The notes under the pieces were generated by a model that searched no databases, was not told the origin of the DNA, and saw nothing but the letters and a program-made list of their open reading frames with translations. Shown here in pieces: positions 42,794-55,543 of a stretch of 64,000 nucleotides of DNA (positions are counted from its first letter, which is position 1; each line of letters starts with the position of its first letter). Source of the DNA: Chondrosia reniformis (Eukaryota; Porifera; Demospongiae; Chondrillida; Chondrillidae); contig OX359195.1 in assembly GCA_947172415.1 (NCBI GenBank), positions 558,001-622,000 of the forward strand. The letters run 5' to 3'. A program made the translations under genes and the position numbers.

Positions 42794-43641
42794 TCACATA
42801 TGTGTGGCTATGGCTCTGCACACAAGAGCTGTGGACTGCAGTGTTGCTATCTCTTGTCGCTTGTCATCATCTACAGGTTCAGTTTGCTCACCAAGGAACA
42901 AGGTAGATTGAGATGTAGTCTTGTCAGAACCAGCATGGTCTGATACTCCCTTTACAATCAGGAAATCTTTCTTAGTCAATGTTCCTGGCAGATCACGTTC
43001 TTTTTTTTGATGTAAACAGTGTGCTATGCCCCACCCTTCCATTTCAATGCCAACCAGTTCCCTGCTTCCACGAAGGTCTTTCGCGACTTTTTCATTCTTG
43101 ATTACCAGTGTTCCAGACAGAATACAGTGAGCCTTTTTAACCTTTATAACCGGACTGTTGTCCTTTTCCTCACAATTCAACACCCTTTGACTCCATTTGC
43201 TACTCATTTCATGTGCAACTTCATTGGCAATAAGTTTATCCTCAAGTTTTCCTCCACTAATATCTACCAGCGAGTTAGAAATGAGTACATAGCCACGACA
43301 GATTTCATCTGAAGAACATCCGCAACATCCAACACAGAATATCATCTCAAGAGGCCATTCCTTCATTTTAGCTTCTTTCAATATTTTATCAACCGCGTCA
43401 TCTGCACTCTTACCCCCATACTGGTAGCTGCACTTCATATGAATGCCTTGAACGTCGCCTATCTCAATCAAATCATAATCAAAGCTGCTTCTCGGGTTGT
43501 CTCTGTAATCCTCAGTAAATTTTGTCTTCTCTTTCAAAGTGGGCTCCTTATGATAGCTGTAATCTTTATCATCTTTTTCTTTAAAAAAGTGCCTCACGGT
43601 CTTAAATTCCATATCATTTGCAGTCAAAAGGACAAATTTTA
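42794..43641 (-). CDS. nucleoside phosphorylase / MTAN-fold protein, unit B (5' exon missing)
   Basis: Counterpart of the unit A exon, one codon shorter (a Lys is missing after GGKLE). Roughly 35 of 277 residues differ, including clusters INH to SYQ, DWMEW to KWSQR, DKL to KER and RFA to TLT, whereas the EMEGWGIAH and VGCCGC motifs are unchanged; VSDHAD becomes VSDHAG, after the catalytic Asp. Very few silent differences accompany them. Splice acceptor at 43642 and poly(A) region are conserved. Confidence 0.8.
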
Positions 43642-45302
43642 CTATATAAGTATATAAATATGTATATATATATAATTATATAACAATATAGGCATGTGTT
43701 AGATCATACGGACACTATATATACTAGAAGATGGATCAAGCGACAGACTAAAATACATATACAACATCAATTATATGTCAAAGTTTTCTTCTAAAATAAG
43801 CAAGAAACCAACTTCTTATACATTTAGCAAACTTGATAGTATGTCTGGAAACATAATGTGCTAGCAAAAAATATCTCCAAATTAAAATGACTAAATGCTC
43901 TGGGGGACCTCTTCGGGACCCTGCCAGTGTCTTTATTATACTAATCCTTTTTAAATATCAAGCAGTGATTACCTCCCAGTCAACCATAAGTTTAAGAAAT
44001 CATAATTAAAAGAACCATAGATAGCTTGTTATTCTACCAAGCAACCTATTGGCATGTACGGAATGCACCCAGACAAACTGTCCTACAAGCATACTGGCTT
44101 CGCACAATGTATTAATAACTAATAAGCCTGCCCAAGCAGTGGGAAGATGGCCACATCATAAACTGTTAAGTTTAAGCATCTATAAAGCCACCCATATAAT
44201 AACTGATACATAACTACAGCGAACCCATAATGAAGAAAATGTGAATGATAGTCCTGGTAATTAGGTTAATTAGCATGATCTAGGTAAGACAGTATGCAAA
44301 TCAAGGTCTCAGTGCAAGAACATTTCATTTGAATTTATGCTATGTACGTACCTTATGTACTGTGTATATTATATAGGTAGGTATGGGTAGCTATAATTTC
44401 AATATTGTAACAGAGACTAACTCCCAAGGCTCACTATCATGCTATCCGTATACATGTATAGGCATTTTGATCAAAGACTCAACTGGTCTCAAAATTGAAT
44501 GTAGGGGACAGTAAATGTTTTGAATGTTAAAATTCATAGTGAATAGAGTATAGCTAAATGAATATCTGAATTGTAGTTTCTTTTTTGTTTTTGCACAGGA
44601 AGTTACATGAAATTAAAGCATCTAGGTATGAAAAGTATTTATCTTATTATATCTGTTAGTGTAGCTATAATACCTACCTCATGATCATGAGTATAATTAT
44701 CCCCCTTGAACAAAAAGGCTGGGTAAATACATACACCCAGCACCTTAACCCCATAAAAAATGGGAATTGCTATATATCTAATCATATTAATTAATGGGAA
44801 TTGCTATCTAATCATATTCATTAAGTAGCACTAAAGTGTATTCATTAAGTGAGTACAGCTTGAAGGCAGTCCTACCTTCCAGGGGTTCAATGTTTTGTAA
44901 ACAATTATTACAGAAACAGTATTCAATGTATAATTCAAATATCACAACTGGCAAAGAGCTGTTGACTAATTCTAATTATATTTGAAGAGATGTTCAATAC
45001 CTTTAATAAGGGTGGTGGGGTTCCTGCCATGTCTTAACCAATATAGCAGCGTTGCTGTAATAATACACTGTTCAACTCAATTAAACTGTTATAAAATACT
45101 TTGCGTTTTGACTATTGGCGGGAAAGTCTACATCCACTGCTCCAGATCAACATAATGGAGATGGATACCAAAGCTCTGAGAAACGATTGGTTCCCAGACG
45201 CATGGAACAGAGTACAGGTTGATTATACATCCAACTAGGTGTTTATACCTTTGGGCTTCCTCAAATACGTCAGACTCAGTTATATTAAAGAAACTGACTT
45301 AC

Positions 45303-46444
45303 CTAGAGGATATGGCTGGTTTGGTGGAGGGTAAGTCCCAGGTCCACCCTGCGGGGGAGGGTAAGTCCCAGGTCCACTTTGGAGTGGAGGATTAAAAGAC
45401 ATCCAACCTTGGGTGTTAGGAAAGGTAGCTTGCATGTAAATTCCAGGAAACCCTCCCATTGGCTGTCCTCCAGCTCCAGGAGCCTGAAAGCCCATATTAA
45501 ATGGCATTTGTCCACCAGGAAATTGTGGGTTGGCTTTTGGCTGAGCTTGCTGGGGATAACCCCCATATTGAGTAGGAGGCGGACCCTGAGGAACAGATGC
45601 TACCTACGTATAACAAGAGAATGCAGCATCCTTATCTCAATACATAGATTAGTATCCATATAACTGTATGTTTGCATACATAACATATATCCAATGACAT
45701 GCAAAAATGTGAAGTATGTGCACACATACAACTGAATATTTTGGGACATGAAAACCATTCCTAGTACAGTATGGAGTTCTCATATACGTATATTATACTC
45801 TTTAATCCACCACTCCAGTGTATTCCATCTGTGCAATCAGTTATACATTACTAACCTGATCTAATATCTTTCTACGCTTCTCTTTGTGGTGTACGGTGGC
45901 ATCCAAAAATGCATACTTATTTATCGGGATTTTACTACATAGAAAGAATTTCATATAAAGAACATCAAAAAAATATACAAACTTTAAGTTCATACCTTGC
46001 AATTATCTCTACTGCTGAAACTTTGTCATCTGTGCGTACAAAACACTCTACGATCGCTTTTCCATCTTCTCCAGTAATACTGCACATTCGCTTTGGAGAG
46101 GAAGCAAACCAAAGATCATCTCACCAAATAGGATTTGGATTAATATTACATGTACTCACAGCTGACAACGTTCTTAAGGCTTCCTCTTTAGCAGGGTCAA
46201 AGTTAAATTTCTTTAAAATTTGCACAACTTGTGATCCATTTAAGTAATGCTGTTGGAAACTGGTCTTTTTTCCATCATCGAAGTGCTCCTGCGAGTGATA
46301 AAGACCATAGCGTGTTATGCGTGTACACTACCGGTGGATATGCGTACATTTAGCAAAACGCGCAATCGATCTTCACATCTTTAGCGAACCCTCCCTTACC
46401 TTCTCTATTTGAGCTAGCAAGCTTCGAAAGGTGGTCGGGTCCAT
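45303..46444 (-). CDS. DUF4476-like protein with proline-rich tail, unit B module 1
   Basis: Exons 46400-46444, 46160-46288, 45996-46090, 45856-45934 and 45303-45603, all in phase. Compared with A: exon 3 has two extra codons, exon 4 lacks two codons (KIPINKYAFLD), and the last exon has only two GPGTYPPP repeats and runs directly into NQPYPLG before a GTAAGT donor. A 1014-bp deletion (A 19344-20357) removed the Death-exon remnant and made this new in-frame exon. Confidence 0.7.
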
Positions 46445-47170
46445 TTTCGTCGGTCAGGTCACGCGAGAGGAGGCATGCGCAGAGACCACGCCCAATTCAG
46501 AGGTGTATCATTGAAAGAATGGCGTTCACCATTTATATTTCTTAAAAGGAAGAAGCGCTATAGGCGTATATAGGCTGTAACATTCGAACTATACTGTATA
46601 TACTCTGTGTATTTCTCTGTACAGTGCTACATGGAGCCATTAGGCCCTTGTATGCTTATATAGAACACAATGCACTCTTAACAACAACAATAATATATAG
46701 CTGGATAATCTATGTATAAGGGTCAAGTCCTAATTATACTGGTAAACTCCCTCTAAACCCACATGGCTATATACTTTGTAGGGAGTGCCCAGTGAAAAAT
46801 ACAAGGAATACACGTGTATAATGATCACTATGACAATAATTAGGTGGAGCCTGCCTCTATGGGGTAACCTCTGTATATGTGATCTTTTGTACAGGAAATA
46901 CCAGAGCTTGTGCTATGAATTGTAGGGTATTCCTAATATATTTTCATCTCGAGAACCCCTACAAAGTACATGTACACATAATGTATAGCTGGTGTATAGG
47001 GATCTACATCTATAGTATGTATATATATATATATGTGTCCAATCTCTCTTGAAAATTAACTGTCACATGAAAACCATTCCTAGTACAGTATGGAGTTCTC
47101 ATATATATTATACTCTTTAATTCACCATCCCAGTGTATTCCATCTGTGCAATCAGTTATACATTACTAAC

Positions 47171-47774
47171 CTGAGCTAATATCTTTAAACACTTCACTTT
47201 GTCAAAAGTGATGGCATCCAAAACTACATACTTATTTATCCCGTCATTGATTTTACTACATAGAAAGAATCTCATATAAAGAACATCAAAAAAATATACA
47301 AACTTTAAGTTCATACCTTGCAATTATCTCTACTGCTGAAACTTTGTCATCTGCGTGTACAAAACACTCTACGATCGCTTTTCCTTCTTCTCCAGTAATA
47401 CTGCACATTCGCTTTGGAGAGGAAGCAAAGCAAAGATCATCTCACCAAATAGGATTTGGATTAATATTACATGTACTCACAGCTGACAAAGTTCTTAAGG
47501 CTTCCTCTTTTTCAGAGCCAAAGTTTAATTTCTTTAAAATTTGCACAACTTGTGATCCATTTACGTAATGCTGTTGGAAACTGGTCAAAACACTCTGTTT
47601 TCCATCATCGAAGTGCTCCTGCGAGTGATAAAGACCATAGCGTGTTATGCGTGTACACTACCGGTGGATATGTGTACATTTAGCAAAACACGCAATCAAT
47701 CGTCACATCTTTAGTGAACCCTCCCTTACCTTCTCTATTTGATCTAGCAAGCTTTGAAAGGTGGTCGGGTCCAT
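47171..47774 (-). CDS. DUF4476-like 5' exon module 2, unit B
   Basis: Exons 47730-47774 (MDPTTFQSLLDQIEK), 47481-47618, 47317-47411 and 47171-47255. Immediately upstream of the ATG the normal promoter block is replaced by ATCACTCGAGAACCCC, sequence that elsewhere lies roughly 500 bp further upstream, so the promoter-proximal part was deleted. It may be transcribed only as internal exons of a longer gene. Confidence 0.62.
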
Positions 47775-48002
47775 TTCATCACTCGAGAACCCCTACAAAG
47801 TACATGTACACATAATATATAGCTGGTGTATAGGGATCTACATCTATAGTATGTATATATATATATGTCCAATCTCTCTTGAAAATTAACTGTCACATGA
47901 AAACCATTCCTAGTACAGTATGGAGTTCTCATATACGTATATTATACTCTTTAATCCACCACCCCAGTGCATTCTATCTGTGCAATCAGTTACATTGCTA
48001 AC

Positions 48003-48606
48003 CTGATCTAATATCTTTCTACACTCCTCCTTGTCAGAAGGGAAAGTGATGGCATCCAAAACTACATACTTATTTATCGGGTCATTGATTTTACTACATA
48101 GAAAGAATCTCATATAAAGAACATCAAAAAAATATACAAACTTTAAGTTCATACCTTGCAATTATCTCTACTGCTGAAACTTTGTCATGTTCAAAACACT
48201 CTACAATCACTTTTCCTTCTACTCCAGTAATTCTGCACATTCGCTTTGGAGAGGAAGCAAAGCAAAGATCATCTCACCAAATAGGATTTGGATTAATATT
48301 ACATGTACTCACAGCTGACAACGTTCTTAAGGCTTCCTCTTTAGCAGAGTCAGAGTTAAATTTCTTTAAAATTTGCACAACTTGTGATCCATTTACGTAA
48401 TGCTGTTGGAAACTGGTCAAAACACTCTGTTTTCCATCATCGAAGTGCTCCTGCGAGTGATAAAGACCATAGCGTGTTATGCGTGTACACTACCGGTGGA
48501 TATGCGTACATTTAGCAAAACGCGCAATCGATCTTCATATCTTTAGCGAACCCTCCCTTACCTTCTCTATTTGATCTAGCAAGCTTCGAAAGGTGGTCGG
48601 GTCCAT
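48003..48606 (-). CDS. DUF4476-like 5' exon module 3, unit B
   Basis: Exons 48562-48606, 48313-48450, 48155-48243 and 48003-48093. Exon 4 is two codons longer than in other modules (DAITFPSDKEECRKILDQ). The GC-rich upstream block is intact. Absent from unit A. Confidence 0.62.
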
Positions 48607-49343
48607 TTTCATCCAATCAGGTCACGCGAGAGGAGGCATGCGCAGAGACCACGCCCAATTCAGAGGTGTATCATTGAAAGAATGGCGTTCACCATTTATA
48701 TTTCTTAAAAGGAAGAAGCGCTATAGGCGTATATAGGCTGTAACATTCGAACTATACTGTATATACTCTGTGTATTTCTCTGTACAGTGCTACGTGGAGC
48801 CATTAGGCCCTTGTATGCTTATATAGCACACAATGCACTCTTAACAACAACAATATTATATAGCTGGATAATCTATGTATAAGGGTCAAGTCCTAATTAT
48901 ACTGGTAAACTCCCTCTAAACCCACATGGCTATATACTTTGTAGGGAGTGCCCAGTGAAAGATACGTATACAAGGAATGCACATGTATAATGCATGATCA
49001 CTATGACAATAATTAGGTGGAGCCTGCCTCTATGGGGTAACCTCTGTATATGTGATCTTTTGTACAGGAAATACCAGAGCTTGTGCTATGAATTGTAGGG
49101 TATTCCTAATATATTTTCATCTCGAGAACCCCTACAAAGTACATGTACACATAATGTATAGCTGGTGTATAGGGATCTACATCTATAGTATGTATATATA
49201 TATATGTGTGTCCAATCTCTCTTGAAAATTAACTGTCACATGAAAACCATTCCTAGTACAGTATGGAGTTCTCATATATATTATACTCTTTAATTCACCA
49301 TCCCAGTGTATTCCATCTGTGCAATCAGTTATACATTACTAAC

Positions 49344-49941
49344 CTGAGCTAATATCTTTATACACTTCACTTTGTCAAAAGTGATGGCATCCAAAACTAC
49401 ATACTTATTTATCCCGTCATTGATTTTACTACATAGAAAGAATCTCATATAAAGAACATCAAAAAAATATACAAACTTTAAGTTCATACCTTGCAATTAT
49501 CTCTACTGCTGAAACTTTGTCATGTACAAAACACTCTACAATCGCTTTTCCTTCTTCTCCAGTAATACTGCACATTCGCTTTGGAGAGGAAGCAAACCAA
49601 AGATCATCTCACCAAATAGGATTTGGATTAATATTACATGTACTCACAGCTGACAACGTTCTTAAGGCTTCCTCTTTAGCAGAGTCAAAGTTAAATTTCT
49701 TTAAAATTTGCACAACTTGTGATCCATTTACGTAATGCTGTTGGAAACTGGTCAAAACACTCTTTCTTCCATCATCGAAGTGCTCCTGCGAGTGATAAAG
49801 ACCATAGCGTGTTATGCGTGTACACTACCGGTGGATATGCGTACATTTAGCAAAACGCGCAATTGATCTTCATATCTTTAGCGAACCCTCCCTTACCTTC
49901 TCTATTTGAGCTAGCAAGCTTTGAAAGGTGGTCGGGTCCAT
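49344..49941 (-). CDS. DUF4476-like 5' exon module 4, unit B
   Basis: Exons 49897-49941, 49648-49785, 49490-49578 and 49344-49428. Nearly identical to module 2 of unit A, including the following 3.5 kb of flank, so this is the outermost ancestral module and modules 2-3 of B arose inside the cluster. Confidence 0.65.
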
Positions 49942-50519
49942 TTTCGTCGGTCAGGTCACGCGAGAGGAGGCATGGGCAGAGACCACGCCCAATTCAGCGG
50001 TGTATCATTGAAAGAATGGCGTTCACCATTTATATTCTTAAAAGGAAGAAAGCGCTATAGGCGTATATAGGCTGTAACATTCGAACTATACTGTATATAC
50101 TCTGTGTATTTCTCTGTACAGTGCTACGTGGAGCCATTAGGCCCTTGTATGCTTATATAGCACACAATGCACTCTTAACAACAACAATATATAGCTGGAT
50201 AATCTATGTATCAGGATCAATTCCTAATTATACTGGTAAACTCCCTCTAAACCCACATGGCTATATACTTTGTAGGGAGTGCCCAGTGAAAGATACGTAT
50301 ACAAGGAATGCACATGTATAATGCATGATCACTATGACAATAATTAGGTGGAGCCTGCCTCTATGGGGTAACCTCTGTATATGTGATCTTTTGTACAGGA
50401 AATACCAGAGCTTGTGCTATGAATTGTAGGGTATTCCTAATATATTTTCATCTCGAGAACCCCTACAAAGTACATGTACACATAATATATAGCTGGTGTA
50501 TAGGGATCTACATCTATAG

Positions 50520-50554
<35 letters not shown>

Positions 50555-50834
50555 AATCTCTCTTGAAAATTAACTGTTACATGATGTCAGAGAACAGTGC
50601 GTCACTTTACCTCAAATCAGACCTGCCTTCGTATGAGATAGGGACCACTGTATAGGAATGAAAAGAATATACTAATTAAGTGTGTAAATATACATTACAA
50701 GTAAAATATGGCTAACATAAATATACATATATATCACCACAGTTGCATGGTATATCAAAACATTATGAAAACAAAAACTAACACAGGTAGCATGTATTAG
50801 TATAAATATTGTATTAAGAAATGTTGTAATTAGG

Positions 50835-51290
50835 CCAAAGAAAAGCTAGTTCAGACCAGCTTAGACACACTAAGCCAGACCAGCTCAAATGCCAGAGAAA
50901 AGCTAGTTCAGACCAGCTAAGACACACTAAGACAGACCAGCTCAAATGCCAGAGAAAAGCTAGTTCAGACCAGCTAAGACACACTAAGACAGACCAGCTC
51001 AAATGCCAGAGAAAAGCTAGTTCAGACCAGCTAAGACACACTAAGACAGACCAGCTCAAATGCCAGAGAAAAGCTAGTTCAGACCAGCTAAGACACACTA
51101 AGCCAGACCAGCTCAAATGCCAGAGAAAAGCTAGTTCAGACCAGCTAAGACACACTAAGCCAGACCAGCTCAAATGCCAGAGAAAAACTAGTTCAGACCA
51201 GCTAAGACACACTAAGACAGACCAGCTCAAATGCCAGAGAAAAGCTAGTTCAGACCAGCTAAGACACACTAAGACAGACCAGCTCAAATG
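50835..51290. repeat. 57-bp minisatellite, about 8 copies, unit B
   Basis: Same repeat as 23697-24094 with one extra copy; the AAGCCAGAC variant appears in the first unit here but not in A. Confidence 0.9.
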
Positions 51291-52555
51291 ACAATAGGAC
51301 AAAATCAACCGGACTACACCAGCATAAAGTGACCAGGAACTGCCAAGCTCATAGCTGTAAATCCATGACCAGGAACAATTAACCAGAACAAACTGACAAA
51401 CTTAAGTTGATGAACGTAACATCTGAAATAGTCCACGCAAACTGTAGGAAAATATATAATATATACAACTGAATAATGTACTCGTAAAATGTAAACATGG
51501 CAAACCTTTATAACAATTGCAAGAACTTGGGAATTAATTCTTCAGTTGTGAAATTTCAGAAGATGAAATTAGGGACTGCATGCCAGCTGAATGTTGCAAA
51601 TCCACATTTGGGACATTCAGGTCAAATCATACCAAATGAAAAGCTTGCAAAACCTGTGGAATGTATGAATATAATACAACTGAATAATGTACATATATAA
51701 CATGTCAAACCTTCAAAAGATGAAGATCTTGTGGCTGGTGCTTTCTGTTCTGAAGTAATATCTCAGTTCAGAAGTTAACATTGCTCCATTTCTTTGCTGA
51801 ATATTCTGATTCAGAATGTCTTTTTTGCAATAAAAGTTTGCAATATAAGTTGAAGTATGAAGAATGTTATTTTAAATTCACACAGAAATTGAAGTGATTC
51901 ACAGTCATCCATGTTTTCTACCAATAATTATGCTGAATATTCTGAATGTCATAAGACATTAAAATGCAAAAAGCCAATCTTGCTGAATCTTTATAAATGC
52001 AAGTTACTGAGTGTCTTTATGACACAAATGCCAATTTCTTGAGTAAATGGTTGCAAGCAAAAGGCCAATATTGAATGTCTCAAGTATAAATTATAATGCA
52101 TATTAAGTTTTTTTACCAGTGAATTGTACTCTGCATGCGTAGATCACATTAAAATCAAGAAATACAACGGTAATATCAATGTATAAAAATAACACATCAA
52201 ATAAATAATCTGCAAAGACTGTACAGTGAAGGTACTTGAGCCAATTAGCACAATTACTATACAGAGAACATGCATGGATACAAAATTAAAGACTGTATAA
52301 GTGTACAACTTGTGTGCTGGTAAATGGTGGCCCATTTCATGTTCAGTTATAGTGCAGATATTAAGGGAGTCATTTGGAGTCATTTGGTTAAGATTCCAAT
52401 CACTGTGCAAGGACTAGCAGACATGCCTCTTCTCCATCTACATACGCAGGTCTGATAACTCTTGATAATCAGAATCATCTAACCCTAGTCTTCTACAGTT
52501 TATCCTGCAAAGTCTTACTTACTATTCCAATGGCCTCTGCATGTGTTTAATGTGC

Positions 52556-52990
52556 TTTCCACTCCCCCACTACACCACTCCCCCACTACACCACTCCCCC
52601 ACTACACCACTCCCCCACTACACCACTCCCCCACTACACCACTCCCCCACTACACCACTCCCCCACTACACCACTCCCCCACTACACCACTCCCCCACTA
52701 CACCACTCCCCCACTACACCACTCCCCCACTACACCACTCCCCCACTACACCACTCCCCCACTACACCACTCCCCCACTACACCACTCCCCCACTACACC
52801 ACTCCCCCACTACACCACTCCCCCACTACACCACTCCCCCACTACACCACTCCCCCACTACACCACTCCCCCACTACACCACTCCCCCACTACACCACTC
52901 CCCCACTACACCACTCCCCCACTACACCACTCCCTCACTACACCACTCCCCCACTACACCACTCCCCCACTACACCACTCCCTCACTACA
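52556..52990. repeat. 17-bp C-rich minisatellite, about 25 copies, unit B
   Basis: Same array as 25366-26070 but about 16 units shorter. The terminal CTCCCTCACT variants near the right end are shared, so the contraction occurred internally. Confidence 0.95.
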
Positions 52991-53857
52991 CTACCATTCA
53001 ATGTACATAACCATATGGTTGTACATGTACAGTAACCATAGCAACACACACTAATAAGAAAAGATAAGTGACATTATCAAACATTCCTCTTCAAGACAAA
53101 CTGTGTAAAACATCAAAGTGGTTCATTATAACAAGCCCTAATGACCAGAGCTGATAAAGAAGCACTCATATATGTATTGTATATTGTACTCTTATTAACC
53201 TGAGGCAGTTGCAAGATCTGTTCCTCTTCTGTCGTGAGCCCTTTCTGTTTCTTCTTATTCTTAGCAAGCACTCCTTCCATAACAGAAGTTTTTTGAGCAA
53301 TCACATTGCAAAAGTACAAAAACAGAATTTGTTGATATTGTCGAATGCTGACATAGCAATTGTATTGTAAATGGCAACAAAACAGTTTAGCTAAGTAACA
53401 ATCAAAAGTCAAGTCAAGTCAAGTCAAGTCTGTATGTTGCCATTCACTTGGCATGTGATGATGTGTTTATGCAATTTCCATGCATAGTGCATCATGATAC
53501 TCTCACTCTATATACATATAGTGCTATACTATATATATGCTAACATGGTGTCTCAGAATATCTAACAATATACATGCACCTACGTATATCTCTCAAGTAA
53601 CTGTAATCAGCTCTATTTCACAATTAGTATGTCATAATTTTTTCACAATTTCAAATTTATTCCCAAACTGCATACAGTCAATTAAACAATACATAACAAA
53701 ATTAATCTCAAATTTTGTTACAAAGAAGTCAACTTTAATTTCAAATGAATCTTGAATGTTTCTGGCATGCAATTCCCTTCAGATTAACTTCATCACTGGG
53801 CATTCAGAAGTTCCTTTAATTCCCATCCATTTTTATTAGTCCATAACTCTAAAAGAA

Positions 53858-54966
53858 TTAAACATTTTCTGTCATCCCCTTCTTCATTAAAGTTAAGAAC
53901 TCTCTAAAATCTGGATGTTCCCAAGTGCCCAGAGTTTTAGCAAGGGGTTCAAGCTTTAGGTGGATCTCAGTTAGCTCATTGTGCTCCTCAGGAGACATGA
54001 GTGGGCAGGAGTGGATCTCAGTTTTGACAGTTAAGTCAGCCAACACAGGCATAACTTGATCTCTCAAATGACTACTACTCTCTCCCCCAATCACCACACC
54101 TGTACACAACACATTCATATAGAAATACAATATTATGGAACTAGTAACTTTTGATTCCAATTTGCTAAATTTTAAAACTTAAGGTATTACAAATTTGTGA
54201 GTTTTTAAACAAGCAATTAAGTTTCATAACAATATTGGAAGTATATACATATAGAGGCAGACCCTATAATTAGTGCACTGGAGAATCAGGTAAATTAGAA
54301 AACAGGCTGATTGTCATACACTGCAATGTCTGGTTAGTGATAGTTGTGGGGATAACAGCTGCCAATCCTCAAATAAGGTCAAAGGTTAGGGGTGTTCTGG
54401 GTGTTGAAGCACCCCCTCTAAATTTGAGTTTGTACGTATTAGCAATACTCAACTCTTGGCATATTACGTATTATCCAAAAGCCTCATAACCTTCCCCCAT
54501 ATAACTTGGCACTCCCCTTATAACTTTCAACCCATTGATTCAATACTAAGCAAGCTACAAGCAGTAACGCTCAACTGATACCAACTCACTTGGACTACAT
54601 GAAACTGGTGTTATCTTTTGCCTTACATCTTCCTTGTCAATGATTGGGTTCAGGTGGACCTGCAGAAGATAATCTGGCCCTTCTGCAGAATATACAAGTG
54701 GGGCTCACTTCCACCACCACCTTGCCACCATCAATTGCAATCCAAGCCTTGATGACCTTGAGAAGGTTATATGCCAAGTTACGGGACATGGACACTTCCA
54801 GCAGTATGGCTGTATTCTACTGGCCAAGAAGAATGGCAAGTTCCTTCCATTTAAATATTGGAGTATATATGAATCTGTAGGAAAAAAACAATATATTACT
54901 GACTGAGTACAGTGATACCAAGCTAAGTATGACTATGGTGCACATTTAGGTACCTTCAGTCGCCAT
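53858..54966 (-). CDS. putative minus-strand gene at the right end of unit B
   Basis: Copy of the weakly supported gene at 26935-28081. A 38-bp deletion relative to A lies in the intervening sequence near 54235. Start exon and terminal exon are unchanged apart from one residue (T to I, in MPVLAD preceding context). Confidence 0.33.
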
Positions 54967-55543
54967 TTTTGTAATCGCTTAGCCCTATAAGGTCGGGGAA
55001 ATCCCTTTGCCTAATGGGAAAATCCCTTTGCTCACTATAGCTATAATTGGTAGTTTAGGTCGGTCGCCGTATTAATAAAGGAGTAAAACAAAATTTCTAC
55101 TGACGTCCTCGACTCTGTTTTAATCACACATAAACAGATGCAATTATTTGTTCTTTATATTTTTCCTTGAATGTAACATTTTCACAAAATATATTAATTC
55201 AAGCTTCCATGGAAACGCGAACCAATTTCGTCGTATAATATAATAATATAGAAACCAATTATTATAGAGATGGCCTCGGCATGTATATATGTGCGTTGTT
55301 TGGACACAGCTTCAATCTCGAAACTGTAGCTAATTCCTTCTTAGATTGTTTCAATACTGTAGCTGCAAATCTTTAATTGAGATCTTCCTTTTATTGCATG
55401 GAGAAAATCTTCAAATATGAAATGTACAGTATACGAACGTATATAGTGGACTTAATTGCATGTGCTATGCAGAACATATACAATACCCAAACTTAGAATA
55501 AGTACAAAACAAAAGCTTTAAACCTGGAAAATGTTTGGTGAGC

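Larger units (their letters stand above)
28354..55240. repeat. tandem segmental duplication, unit B (about 26.89 kb)
   Basis: Head-to-tail copy of unit A with scattered substitutions. B-specific features are the TA-flanked 581-bp transposon at 33404-33984, a longer 11-bp minisatellite (37257-37842), two additional DUF4476 exon modules (47171-48606), one additional 57-bp repeat and a shorter 17-bp array. The B-C junction tract has a few more TA/TAA bases than the A-B junction. Confidence 0.95.
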
